DNA of 64,000 nucleotides from positions 1,674,001-1,738,000 of the forward strand of contig OZ257134.1 of NCBI GenBank assembly GCA_965279065.1, written 5' to 3'. Numbering within the stretch: the first letter of the stretch is position 1; each line of letters begins with the position of its first letter. Below are positions 1 to 9,886 of this stretch, one piece after another. Under the pieces are notes generated by a model. The model did no database searches, was not told the DNA's origin, and saw nothing but the letters and a program-made list of their open reading frames with translations. A program made the position numbers and the translations under genes. This DNA comes from JAKAXS01 sp965279065 (lineage in GTDB: Bacteria; Pseudomonadota; Alphaproteobacteria; Rhizobiales; Hyphomicrobiaceae).

Positions 1-584
1 GCCTGGCCGTGCTGACGGCTGCGCTGGGCCTTCTGCTGGCCCAGAACCCGGCCTTCACCAGCGAGCCCGTCGGCGGCGCGACGATCTTCAGCACGCTCCT
101 GCTTGCCTACTTCCTGCCCGGCATAATGGCGCTGTTCGTAGCCCGGCACGCCCGCTTCACGCGGCCGGCCTGGTACGCGACGGCCGCAGGCGTCCTGGCG
201 ATCACGCTCATCATCGCCTACGTCACGCTCGAAGTGCGTCATGCCTTCCAGGGCGCCAATATCAGCCTCGACCTGCCGACCTCGGATGCGGAGCTCTGGG
301 CTTACTCGGCTGCTTGGCTGTTGCTCGGCATCGCCTTCCTTGCCTATGGCATTTGGCGTGGATCGCGGGAAGCCCGTTACGCGTCTGCCGCACTGGTGAC
401 CCTGGCGACACTGAAGGTCTTCACCTACGACCTCGCCGACGTCGAAGGCATTTGGCGCGCGCTGTCATTCATCTGTCTCGGCGCGGTGTTGATCGGCATC
501 GGCTTCGTCTATCAGCGCATCATTTTCGCCAAGCCGCCGGGGCGCAGCGACGGACCGACTGCCGGATCGAATCCTGTTTCCTGA
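1..584 (+). CDS. DUF2339 family multi-pass membrane protein, C-terminal part (cut by window edge)
   Basis: The frame is open at the left edge, so only about the last 193 residues are present. They form several hydrophobic helices with short loops. The ending resembles DUF2339 proteins: a charged segment LEVRHAFQG, then a helix starting WAYSAAWLLLG, then LKVFTYDLADVEGIWR, and a last helix ending GIGFVYQR. DUF2339 proteins are large inner-membrane proteins of unknown role. A GTG at 9 is in frame but is very unlikely to be the true start, because coding sequence continues upstream of it. No linked partner is visible. Confidence 0.75.
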   Translation, partial: LAVLTAALGLLLAQNPAFTSEPVGGATIFSTLLLAYFLPGIMALFVARHARFTRPAWYATAAGVLAITLIIAYVTLEVRHAFQGANISLDLPTSDAELWAYSAAWLLLGIAFLAYGIWRGSREARYASAALVTLATLKVFTYDLADVEGIWRALSFICLGAVLIGIGFVYQRIIFAKPPGRSDGPTAGSNPVS

Positions 585-846
585 ATGGATGTTCATAAAC
601 CGACTATCAAATCGTCATATCAAACGATTATCGCAGACTGCGCTTACGCCGCATTTACACGATGGGGTGCTAGCGTATAACCACACTTGGCCGGAGGGAC
701 GGAACTTTCGGCCTTGCTCGGATGCCAATTGAGCACCACCCAGCAGTCCTGTCAGATCGCTCGGGTTTTGTGCGGGCTCTATCCGGAACGAAGACCTTCA
801 TCGACGGTTGTAGCTTAGCGCCGCGACGTCCTCCGTTAGAGACCCA

Positions 847-1707
847 ATGCAAACAACTAAAAACTCGAAATCGACATTAGGTCAGGCGGCGCGTCCGCGT
901 CCGTCGCGCGTCGGTGTCCTGCTGTTGCACGGTCTTGCCGGAACGCCTGCCGAACTGCGTTTTCTCGGCAATCGCTTGTCCGCCGCTGGCTTTGCGGTTT
1001 CTATGCCGACGCTGCCCGGGCTCGCGGGCAATACCGACATCAGCGGCCTGTCGACATGGCCCGATTGGGTGAATGAGGCCCGCAAGGCTTACGACAAATT
1101 GGCGCTTTCCTGCGACCGGATTTACGTGGGCGGGCTCTCCGCCGGCGCGCTACTCGCGCTGAAGCTTGCCGCCGAGAAACCTTTGGGTCTCGCCGGCACG
1201 ATGCTGTTCGCCCCCACGCTTCGCCCCAATGGGTGGTCGATCCCGTGGACCTTCAAGTTGTTCTATCTCGTGCACTGCCGCTGGTTTGCCCGTCTTTTCC
1301 AGTTCGAAGAGCGTATGCCCTTCGGCATCAAGGACGATCGTATCCGTAGCCTGGTGCTTTCGGCCCTGCAGAAAGAACACAGCACCGACATCTTCCGCAT
1401 CAACGGCGTGAAGGTGATGGAGATGCTGCGCCTTTCCCGGTCCGTCATCCGCGATCTGCCGGGCATCAGCCAGCCCTCGATCATTTTTCACCCGCGCGAC
1501 GACGACCAGAGCGATCTCGGGAATTCGGCCGAGTTGCAGCGCAAGATGGCGGGCCGCGTCGAGTTGTGCGTGCTAGACGATTCCTATCACGTCGTGACTT
1601 TGGATCGCCAGCGCGGCTATGTTGCAGACCGCACCTCCAGCTTCATCGAACGCGACGTGGCGGAAACGGCGCAGAAGGTCCCGTTCGGCGAAAAGGCGAT
1701 GCTGTAA
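847..1707 (+). CDS. Alpha/beta hydrolase, carboxylesterase / monoacylglycerol-lipase type
   Basis: A 286-residue serine hydrolase of the Est30/monoacylglycerol-lipase-like group. HGLAGTP (residues 28-34) is the oxyanion-hole loop. GLSAG (96-100) is the nucleophile elbow with Ser98. Asp residues in HPRDDDQSD (216-224) and His248 in DDSYHVVTLD complete a plausible triad; the ending matches the SxHxxTLD pattern of these esterases. There is no signal peptide, so it is probably cytoplasmic. It lies 43 bp before an ABC-type permease on the same strand and may be co-transcribed with it. The natural substrate cannot be read from sequence; short or medium acyl esters or a lipid intermediate are likely. 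Confidence 0.8.
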   Translation: MQTTKNSKSTLGQAARPRPSRVGVLLLHGLAGTPAELRFLGNRLSAAGFAVSMPTLPGLAGNTDISGLSTWPDWVNEARKAYDKLALSCDRIYVGGLSAGALLALKLAAEKPLGLAGTMLFAPTLRPNGWSIPWTFKLFYLVHCRWFARLFQFEERMPFGIKDDRIRSLVLSALQKEHSTDIFRINGVKVMEMLRLSRSVIRDLPGISQPSIIFHPRDDDQSDLGNSAELQRKMAGRVELCVLDDSYHVVTLDRQRGYVADRTSSFIERDVAETAQKVPFGEKAML

Positions 1708-1750
1708 CCGGTTCTAGGGGGCGGTCCCCGTCCCCGAGGTTGTGACGCCG

Positions 1751-2881
1751 ATGATCCTGACGCTCGCGCTTCGCAATTTCTCACACGACCGACTCCGGTC
1801 CCTGGTGACGATCGTCGGCATCATCTTTGCCGTCGTGCTGCTGGCGGTTCAACTCGGCCTGTATGCCGGCGCCAGCCGCATGATCACCGGCGCCGTCGAC
1901 AATGCCGCCGCCGACCTGTGGGTGATGCCCTTCGGCACGCAAAGCTTCGACGAAGGCGCCCCCCTGCTCGGCCCCGCCGAGCGCCACCAGGTGCTGGCCG
2001 TGAAAGGCGTAGTCACCGCAACACCCCTTGTGGTCGGCTTCGCCGATTGGCGTCGTCCCGACAGCGTTACGTCGAGTGTGGTCATCGTCGGCGCCGACAT
2101 CGAGACGAACGCATTGCTCCCGTGGACCATCGCGGCAGGGAATGTCCAAGATCTGAAGAAGCCCGACGGGGTCGGCGTCGACATCACCTACTTCAGCGAT
2201 CTTGGCATCGAAGGCCTTGGCGATCTTGGACACGTCGAAGGCGAACGCGCCCGCGTCAGGCTCGTGACCGACGGCATCCGCTCATTCACCCAATCCCCCT
2301 ATGTTTTCACGACCGCGCGACGCGCCCGCAACATGTTCGGCACTGGCTCACAGGCTTCCACATTTCTACTGGTACGCACGGCGCCGGACGTCGACGTGAC
2401 CGCCGTTCAAGGGGACATCGCTGCCCGGCTGAAGACCGCCGAGGTCCTGACGCCGGCGGAATTCCGCGATCGCAATCTTCAGCAATGGCTATTCAATACC
2501 GGCGCCGGCGTCGCTCTGATCGGCGGCGCACTGTTGGGCTTGATCGTCGGCACGGTCATCGTCAGCCAGACTCTGTACTCCAGCACCAAGGATCACTTGC
2601 GCGAATACGCGACCCTGCGTGCGCTGGGTTCGCCCGCCAAGTATCTCTACAAGGTCGTCATCACCCAGGCGGCATTGTGCGCCATCATCGGTTATGTCCT
2701 GGGGATGTTCTTCGCCATGATGCTGGTGCGCGCCTCGCAAGACACGGCGATGCAGATCGTCGTCTCGCCGTTCCTCGCCGTCGGCTTGTTCGTCCTGACT
2801 GTCGGCATGGCGGCCATCGCCGCCGCAGCAGCAATCGTCAAGATCATGGACATCGATCCCGCCAGCGTCTTCGCCCGCTAG
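1751..2881 (+). CDS. DevC/MacB-type ABC transporter permease (FtsX domain)
   Basis: A permease of the DevC-like FtsX superfamily, about 376 residues. It has one N-terminal membrane helix (SLVTIVGIIFAVVLLAVQ), a large extracytoplasmic domain of about 220 residues, then three C-terminal helices; this is the usual MacB/DevC layout. The motif EYATLRALG after the second helix is typical of the family and contacts the ATPase. ATG 1751 is chosen because GAGG (1736-1739) lies 11 bases upstream; an in-frame GTG at 1742 sits too close to it. Such permeases normally work with a LolD/DevA-like ATPase and often a membrane-fusion protein, but neither is encoded next to it here. Confidence 0.8.
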   Translation: MILTLALRNFSHDRLRSLVTIVGIIFAVVLLAVQLGLYAGASRMITGAVDNAAADLWVMPFGTQSFDEGAPLLGPAERHQVLAVKGVVTATPLVVGFADWRRPDSVTSSVVIVGADIETNALLPWTIAAGNVQDLKKPDGVGVDITYFSDLGIEGLGDLGHVEGERARVRLVTDGIRSFTQSPYVFTTARRARNMFGTGSQASTFLLVRTAPDVDVTAVQGDIAARLKTAEVLTPAEFRDRNLQQWLFNTGAGVALIGGALLGLIVGTVIVSQTLYSSTKDHLREYATLRALGSPAKYLYKVVITQAALCAIIGYVLGMFFAMMLVRASQDTAMQIVVSPFLAVGLFVLTVGMAAIAAAAAIVKIMDIDPASVFAR

Positions 2882-3121
2882 CCTCGGACGCTCGGCCAAC
2901 GCATGAGTCGGCCACATGTTCCGACGATGCAAAACCGAACGATGACGACTGCTCTCGCACGCCAGCGGCCGAAGATGGCTGCCTCATAAGAATAGAACTT
3001 CTTCTTCGTAGCCGATGTCGGCCAACGCACTATGAGGTCAGGTGGGTCGCGTAGTGAACGGTCGTGGCTTGTCACGCCGTCACACTATCGCGAACTCATG
3101 ATCATCGTGGGAGCGGATTAT

Positions 3122-3352
3122 ATGAGACTTTCGATACGACTATCGTCAGCAGCAATTGCTGCTGTCTTCGCGTTTGGGATCAAGTCCGCAGTCGCGGCCC
3201 CCATCGCCGCGAACGGGCTGTCGGCAAAATCGACCAGCGCAGTTGAACTCGTAGCCCATCGTGGCCACCGGCACCACCATCTGAAGTTCTGGAAGAAGCG
3301 GCATAAGCATAAGCATCACCACCGTCATCACAGGCATCGCAAGCACCACTGA
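3122..3352 (+). CDS. Small secreted histidine-rich protein, possible metal binder
   Basis: A 76-residue protein with a clear signal peptide (first 25 residues, likely cut after SAVA). The last 31 residues contain 15 histidines mixed with Lys and Arg. ATG 3122 has the ribosome site GGGAG (3109-3113) at 8 bases' spacing, which favours it over in-frame upstream starts. His-rich tails bind Ni, Zn, Co or Cu in known proteins, so a periplasmic metal buffer is a reasonable guess, but no enzyme or transporter for metals is adjacent. The tail is also very basic and could bind polyanions instead. It is followed by a strong hairpin (3360-3394). Confidence 0.65.
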   Translation: MRLSIRLSSAAIAAVFAFGIKSAVAAPIAANGLSAKSTSAVELVAHRGHRHHHLKFWKKRHKHKHHHRHHRHRKHH

Positions 3353-3359
3353 GACACAT

Positions 3360-3394
3360 GCGGACGCATGGAAGCGTGCCTTCTATGCGTCCGC
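3360..3394. terminator. Strong stem-loop between convergent genes, overlapping the end of hflX
   Basis: Arms 3360-3374 and 3380-3394 pair over 15 positions (one G-T wobble) around the 5-base loop CGTGC. It sits between the convergent His-rich gene and hflX and includes the hflX stop codon. Neither side has a T run, so it may block readthrough or protect 3' ends rather than act as a classical terminator. Confidence 0.6.
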
Positions 3395-4693
3395 GGCGAC
3401 GCCCGCCTTCTTCAGCTGCCCGAGCAGGCGCTGCTTTTTCTCCGACGCCACACGCACCCGGAAGCTGATCGCACCGCTGTCTTCGTTGGCGCGCGTTTCC
3501 ATCACGTCGGCGTTCTCGTGTAACCAGTTGATCAACCTGCCCTCGATCGCAGGCACTGTCAGCGACAGAACTTCGTCGGTCTTGCCCAGGCGCGCATCGA
3601 TCGCCTCGAGCAGGACCTCCAGGCCTTCACCGCTGACGGCTGAGACCAGAACCGGATGCCGCTCTTCCCAGCGCGCCGACGCCGTCGCCTCCTCGCGCGT
3701 GACCGGCGACAGCAGGTCGACCTTGTTCCACACTTCCAGGATGTGATTGTCGGCCGGCACGATGTCGATGCCCAGCCCGTCGAGCACCGTCTCGACATCC
3801 TTGGCCTGCGCCTCGGTTTCGGCGTGCGATATGTCGCGCACATGCAGGATCAGATCGGCCTCGATCACCTCTTCCAGTGTGGCACGGAAGGCGGCGACCA
3901 GCATCGTCGGCAGGTCCGAAATGAAACCCACCGTATCGGACAGAATGATACGGCGCCCGCTTTTCAGTTTCACCTCGCGCATCGTCGGATCGAGCGTCGC
4001 GAACACCTGATCCATCGCCACGACGCCTGCGCCGGTGACACGATTGAACAGCGTCGACTTGCCGGCATTCGTGTAGCCGACGATGGCAACGATCGGGTAC
4101 GGCACCTTGCGCCGCCCGGCGCGATGCAGCTCGCGCGTGCGCACGACGCCGGTCAGTTCCTTGCGGATGCCGTCGATGCGCTCCTGCAGGAGGCGGCGAT
4201 CGAGTTCGAGCTGGGCTTCGCCGGGACCACCGAGAAAGCCACGGCCGCCACGCTGGCGTTCCAAATGCGTCCAGGCCCGCACCAGGCGGCCCTTCTGGTA
4301 GCTGAGATGCGCCAGTTCGACCTGCAGCCGACCTTCACGAGTTCGCGCGCGGCGGCCGAAGATCTCCAGGATCAGACCCGTGCGATCGAGCACCTTGGCC
4401 TTCCACGCCATCTCCAGGTTGCGCTGTTGCACGGGTGAAACGGTGTGGTCGATGATGACCAGTTCAATGGCGTCGTCTGAAACGAGCTGGCCCAGCTCCT
4501 CAACCTTGCCCTTGCCGAACAAAGTCGCGGGCTTGGGCTCCGACAACGGCACGATCATGCCGCGCATGACCGTGAGATCGATCGCTTCGGCCAGGCCCTC
4601 CGTCTCAGCCAGACGGTCCGCGGGCGAATGCAACTGAGCCTGGGCAGCCGGAGAGGCCGGCTTGGCGTGCCGCGAAAGGTCCGGCACCAGCAC
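3383..4693 (-). CDS. hflX: GTPase HflX, ribosome-associated
   Basis: HflX splits stalled or hibernating ribosomes using GTP. Visible features are the N-terminal HflX domain with GKGKVEEL (about residues 60-67), RTGLILEIFGRRARTREG (104-121), the Gly-rich RGFLGGPGE segment, P-loop GYTNAGKST (206-214), DTVGF, and NKVD for guanine recognition. It follows hfq, as in many proteobacteria. The start is doubtful: GTG 4693 is the first ordinary start codon, yet the frame stays open and protein-like upstream to about 4820, inside the end of hfq, without any ATG, GTG or TTG. Relatives usually have a longer N-terminus. A non-standard start or a sequence error is possible. Confidence 0.9.
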   Translation of the reverse strand: MLVPDLSRHAKPASPAAQAQLHSPADRLAETEGLAEAIDLTVMRGMIVPLSEPKPATLFGKGKVEELGQLVSDDAIELVIIDHTVSPVQQRNLEMAWKAKVLDRTGLILEIFGRRARTREGRLQVELAHLSYQKGRLVRAWTHLERQRGGRGFLGGPGEAQLELDRRLLQERIDGIRKELTGVVRTRELHRAGRRKVPYPIVAIVGYTNAGKSTLFNRVTGAGVVAMDQVFATLDPTMREVKLKSGRRIILSDTVGFISDLPTMLVAAFRATLEEVIEADLILHVRDISHAETEAQAKDVETVLDGLGIDIVPADNHILEVWNKVDLLSPVTREEATASARWEERHPVLVSAVSGEGLEVLLEAIDARLGKTDEVLSLTVPAIEGRLINWLHENADVMETRANEDSGAISFRVRVASEKKQRLLGQLKKAGVAADA

Positions 4694-4790
4694 CAGCGCA
4701 CGCGCAATGCCCTCGCGGCGCGCGGCCTTGCGGGCCGCGGCAAGCGTCGCGCCTAAGTCTTCACCTGTAACGCGGTCGTCGATGAGACCG

Positions 4791-5048
4791 TTATCCTGTC
4801 TGCGCTTCGGCCGTGGGGTCTACGTCCATCAGGTGGACGGGCGTGCCCGGCATGATCGTCGAGATCGCATGCTTATACACGAGCTGTGAATGCCCGTCGC
4901 GCCTTAGCAGGACGCAGAAGTTATCGAACCAGGTGACGATTCCCTGGAGCTTCACGCCGTTCACGAGGAAGATCGTAAGGGGTGTTTTGTTCTTCCGCAC
5001 ATAGTTCAGGAATGTGTCCTGAAGGGACTGAGTTCGCTCTGTCGCCAT
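4791..5048 (-). CDS. hfq: RNA chaperone Hfq
   Basis: Hfq forms a hexameric ring that pairs small RNAs with mRNAs. The 85-residue product carries the Sm1 block (QDTFLNYVRKNKTPLTIFL), the loop NGVKLQGIV, and the Sm2 motif LVYKHAIST, all near consensus. The ATG at 5048 is chosen over the in-frame ATG at 5054 because GAGG lies 8 bases before it, and because alphaproteobacterial Hfq begins MA(A/T)ERTQ. The frame continues upstream but is non-conserved there. The TAA stop lies just before the hflX coding region. A terminator at 5156-5177 separates it from the upstream aminotransferase, so hfq probably has its own promoter. Confidence 0.96.
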   Translation of the reverse strand: MATERTQSLQDTFLNYVRKNKTPLTIFLVNGVKLQGIVTWFDNFCVLLRRDGHSQLVYKHAISTIMPGTPVHLMDVDPTAEAQTG

Positions 5049-5155
5049 CTTCATTGCCTCAATGGTCTTTTGTTCGTTGCTAAAATTTTTGCTCTTGGCA
5101 CGCGCCGCTGTTGCGGCCCGGTCGTGAGTGTAGATGTGTAGTCTAACGTCCATGC

Positions 5156-5177
5156 AAAAATCGCTCCAAGGGAGCGA
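5156..5177 (-). terminator. Rho-independent terminator after the ntrYX-aminotransferase genes, ahead of hfq
   Basis: On the minus strand the stem TCGCTCC/GGAGCGA (7 bp, 3-base loop, 5161-5177) is followed directly by TTTTT (5160-5156). It lies between the end of the aminotransferase gene (5296) and the start of hfq (5048), and would end transcription arriving from ntrX. Confidence 0.75.
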
Positions 5178-5213
5178 GAGTGCATCGCAGCAAGATTGGC
5201 GATAACATATCTT

Positions 5214-5231
5214 TTTTCAATGACTTGAAAA
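5214..5231. promoter_or_regulatory. Palindrome TTTTCAA-N4-TTGAAAA between aminotransferase and hfq
   Basis: A perfect 7-bp inverted repeat with a 4-base centre (arms 5214-5220 and 5225-5231). AT-rich DNA follows toward hfq. It could be an operator at an hfq promoter or an extra terminator for the upstream genes. Sequence alone does not decide. Confidence 0.35.
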
Positions 5232-5295
5232 GGTGTCATGAGGTCAGGGCCCGGGCACCATCAGCTTGTAGGGGCCACGGGCAGCAATTCCGGCG

Positions 5296-6159
5296 TCAGC
5301 GGCCTGAAACTTTGGCAACCTGATGAAATGACGAGCGCAATCGTCGAGTGAGCGGCCCGGGCTTGCCGTCGCCCACCTCCGCCTCGTCTATCCTGACGAC
5401 CGGCATCACGGTCGCCGATGCCGAGGTCGTGAAGGCCTCGCGAGCCCCCTTCGCCTCTGCCAGCGTGAACGCCCGTTCCTCGATGCCCAGCCCCTCGCGC
5501 GCCACGAGATCGAGCAGCGTCGCCCGCGTCACGCCCGGCAGCAAATCCCGGCCGAGCTGCCGCGTCACCACCCTGCCCTCTGCCGTCACGATCCACGCGT
5601 TGCTGGACGCACCCTCCGTAACGAAGCCGTCGCGATCGATGAACCAGGCCTCGCGCGCACCCGATAGTCGGGCCGCCTCCTTGGCGAGGCACGCAGGCAG
5701 CAGCATCACCGTCTTGATGTCGCAACGTCCCCAGCGCACCTCCGGCAGCGACTTCACCCCGATCCCGGTGGCTGCCAGCGCATCGATCTTCGTCTGATTG
5801 GTCCGCCGCGCCAGGCACACGAACGTCGGAGACACGTCGGCTGGCGGTAGCGCGAAGTCGCGGGGCCCCTCCCCGCGCGTCACCTGCAGGTAGACGACCC
5901 CATCGCGCACGCGGTTGCGCGCGATGCACTGCCGCATGATGTGCCCGATCGTCCACGTCGTCGCCGGCGCTGGGATCATGAGCTCGCGCAGCGACCGTTC
6001 CAGCCGTAACAAATGCCGCTCTTCGTCGATCAGAGCGCCGGCCTTGACCTCGCAGACCTCATAGACCGCATCGGCAAACTGAAAGCCGCGGTCCTCCACG
6101 TGGACGGCCGCTTGGGCATACGGCAGGTAACGGCCGTTGACGTAGACGATGCGGGTCAT
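5296..6159 (-). CDS. dat: Class IV PLP aminotransferase, D-amino-acid transaminase-like
   Basis: A fold-type IV PLP enzyme of 287 residues. RGFQFADAVYEV (24-35), the catalytic Lys149 in RCDIKT, the glycine-rich EGASSNAW segment and the cofactor-phosphate loop TTSASATVMPV are all present. Family members transfer amino groups between D-alanine and D-glutamate (cell-wall precursors) or act on branched-chain amino acids; D-amino-acid transaminase is the usual assignment for this gene beside ntrX. It starts 5 bases after the ntrX stop and is surely co-transcribed with it. Confidence 0.88.
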   Translation of the reverse strand: MTRIVYVNGRYLPYAQAAVHVEDRGFQFADAVYEVCEVKAGALIDEERHLLRLERSLRELMIPAPATTWTIGHIMRQCIARNRVRDGVVYLQVTRGEGPRDFALPPADVSPTFVCLARRTNQTKIDALAATGIGVKSLPEVRWGRCDIKTVMLLPACLAKEAARLSGAREAWFIDRDGFVTEGASSNAWIVTAEGRVVTRQLGRDLLPGVTRATLLDLVAREGLGIEERAFTLAEAKGAREAFTTSASATVMPVVRIDEAEVGDGKPGPLTRRLRSSFHQVAKVSGR

Positions 6160-6164
6160 GCCGG

Positions 6165-7562
<1,398 letters not shown>

Positions 7563-7600
7563 AATATTAATTCCCTCGTGACTGGTCGTTCATTTCGTCT

Positions 7601-9886
7601 TCACGCCGCCGGCATGACCGGAGACGCGCTGGTAGGACCATGGGCCCCGGCTTGCATACGAATGGGCAGATGGATGCGGACCTGTGCGCCACGCGCCGTC
7701 TCTTCGCCCGGCTCCAACGGCGCATCTTCTAGAAACAGCGTGCCGCCGTGTTGTTCGATGATCTTCTGCACGATGGCAAGACCCAAGCCTGTGCCCTTAT
7801 GTCCCTTGGTCGTGACGTAGGGCTCGAGCAGCCGAGTCCGGTTCTGCTTGGGCAAGCCCGTGCCGTTGTCGCGCACGCGAATTTCCATGTGCTCTGGCTT
7901 GACCTCGAGCGTCAGGCCCACGCGGCCTTTGAAGCCGTCGCCCGCCGTCTCCGCGTAGGTCTCCACTGCCTCCGTCGCGTTCTTGACCAGGTTGGTCACC
8001 GCCTGCGTGATGAGACGGCGATCGAACATGCCCTTGACCTGCTTGTCCGGCAGATCGGTCCGATAGTCGACGGCAGCATGCGCTTCACGGAACAGGATGA
8101 TCGGCTCCTGCACCGCCTCACGCAGATCCGCCTGCTCCATGACGGGCTTGGGGACGCGCGCGAACGACGCGAACTCGTCGACCATCGTCTTGATGTCGCC
8201 GGCCTGGCGCTCGATCGTAGCGGTGAGCTTGTCGAAGGTCTCGCGGTCTTCAGTTATGACCTTGCCGTACTTGCGGCGAATGCGTTCGGCCGAGAGGATG
8301 ATCGGCGTCAGCGGGTTCTTGATCTCATGCGCGATGCGCCGCGCCACGTCCGCCCACGCCGCGGTACGCTGCGCCGACACCAGCTCCGTGATGTCATCGA
8401 ACGTCACGACTGAACCGACATCGCCCTCGCCGGCTTGCTCCCGCGTAATGCGGACCGCGAAGGTCCGCTCATCGCCGGCGATCGTCAACGAAACCTCATC
8501 CTGAGCACGCAGCTTGTGCGGATTGTCGTCGCGCTTGGCCACGATTGGCCCGAACGCCGGCAGGACGTCGGCCAGTTTCTTGCCGACCACTTGGTCCTCA
8601 CTGGTCGCCAGCAGCGCCTGCGCCGAGCGGCTCAGCAGCGTAACGTTGTCCTGGCTGTCCAGACCGATGACGCCAGCCGACACACCCGACAGCACGGCCT
8701 CCATGAAGCGGCGGCGGTCGGTCAGCTGTTCGTTGGTCTCCACCAGCGCGTCGCGTTGATGCTTCAGCTCGCGCGTCATGAGGTTGAAGGTGTGCGACAA
8801 CCGCCGCAGATCGCCTTCTCCGCGCTTCTCGGGCAATTCGACCCTCAAGTTGCCCCGCGAAACCTGCTGTGCGCCGATGATGAGGCGGCGGATCGGCGCC
8901 ACGAACCGCCCCGCGAACCAGATGCCCGTCCAGATCGCCGCCAGCAGTGCCGACAGCGAGATCATCAGGTACATCAGGCCGTGCACCAGCGTGAGATTGC
9001 CGCGCTGCTGGCGCAGGGCATCGTACTGACTGACGCCCTGCTCGGTGCGCGCCATCGCTGCCAGCACCGTGCCGCTGACTTCACGCGCGACGTAGAGGTA
9101 TTGACCCGGGTATCGATCAAGCTTCTTGACCGCCACGACGCGGTTGGAATTGGCCGGCAGCAGCAACGGCACCTGCCCGGAATCCGCATGCCCCATCGTT
9201 TCCGCCGACGGCTGGATGAACGGCAGGTCGGGATCTTCCAGCGCCGTGATCAGCGGCCTGCCGTCCTTGTCGACGATGTAAACGGATGGCAGTTCGCGCA
9301 GGCCGGCCTGCGCCATCAGCAGTTGCGTGAACTGTGCCGGGTCGTTCTGCACCGTATCGAACGACGCATCGATGTCGCGCGCCATATTGACGATGTCGGT
9401 GCGGATGACCTGCCCATGCTCGTTGACGTAGGCGCGCGCTACGTCCAGCGAGTTGGCGATGATCGCCCGCGTCTTGTTCGTGAACCAGCTGTCGAGAGAA
9501 ACCGAGAACGTCGTCGTCGCCGCCGCCGCCAGTAGGATCGCCGGCAGCGCCGCGATCACGCAGAACAGCGCCACGATGCGAACGTGCAGCCGCGCCCCGG
9601 GGATCTTGGCCCGCCACGCCTGCCAGAAACCGAACACCTGGTAGGCGATGATCGCCAGCATGGCGATCAGCAACACGAAGTTTATCAGGAGTGCGAACAG
9701 CACGACCTCGTCGCGCGGAACGATTGGCGTCAGGCCAGTGAGGATGAGGTAGGTGACCAGCGCCGACGTCACCGACAGCGCCATCACCACAAAGCCGGTC
9801 CAGAAGGCGCGGTCGCTGGGGTCGAGCAGAGGCGAGCCGCGTTCCAGCGTCACCAGGTCCTCTTCGCCTCGGCTTTCCGCGTCCAT
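7601..9886 (-). CDS. ntrY: Sensor histidine kinase NtrY
   Basis: A membrane kinase that phosphorylates NtrX. Three N-terminal membrane helices precede a periplasmic sensing region of about 180 residues. A fourth helix leads to a HAMP linker (RRLIIGAQQVSRGNL), then a PAS domain, a HisKA domain with the phosphorylated His in RRIAHEIKNPLTP, and a C-terminal ATPase domain with N box (NLVKNATEA), DNGTGLP and GTGLGLAIV. The ATG at 9886 is preferred; an in-frame TTG at 9964 would add 26 residues. About 250 bases separate it from ntrC, so ntrYX probably has its own promoter. Confidence 0.95.
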   Translation of the reverse strand: MDAESRGEEDLVTLERGSPLLDPSDRAFWTGFVVMALSVTSALVTYLILTGLTPIVPRDEVVLFALLINFVLLIAMLAIIAYQVFGFWQAWRAKIPGARLHVRIVALFCVIAALPAILLAAAATTTFSVSLDSWFTNKTRAIIANSLDVARAYVNEHGQVIRTDIVNMARDIDASFDTVQNDPAQFTQLLMAQAGLRELPSVYIVDKDGRPLITALEDPDLPFIQPSAETMGHADSGQVPLLLPANSNRVVAVKKLDRYPGQYLYVAREVSGTVLAAMARTEQGVSQYDALRQQRGNLTLVHGLMYLMISLSALLAAIWTGIWFAGRFVAPIRRLIIGAQQVSRGNLRVELPEKRGEGDLRRLSHTFNLMTRELKHQRDALVETNEQLTDRRRFMEAVLSGVSAGVIGLDSQDNVTLLSRSAQALLATSEDQVVGKKLADVLPAFGPIVAKRDDNPHKLRAQDEVSLTIAGDERTFAVRITREQAGEGDVGSVVTFDDITELVSAQRTAAWADVARRIAHEIKNPLTPIILSAERIRRKYGKVITEDRETFDKLTATIERQAGDIKTMVDEFASFARVPKPVMEQADLREAVQEPIILFREAHAAVDYRTDLPDKQVKGMFDRRLITQAVTNLVKNATEAVETYAETAGDGFKGRVGLTLEVKPEHMEIRVRDNGTGLPKQNRTRLLEPYVTTKGHKGTGLGLAIVQKIIEQHGGTLFLEDAPLEPGEETARGAQVRIHLPIRMQAGAHGPTSASPVMPAA

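Noticed and set aside
670..852. A 60-codon minus-strand frame in the gap before the esterase
   Set aside because: No ribosome site, low-complexity basic composition, and overlap with the probable esterase promoter.
5051..5239. A 62-codon open frame between the aminotransferase and hfq genes
   Set aside because: It runs through the terminator hairpin and palindrome and has no ribosome site or conserved pattern.
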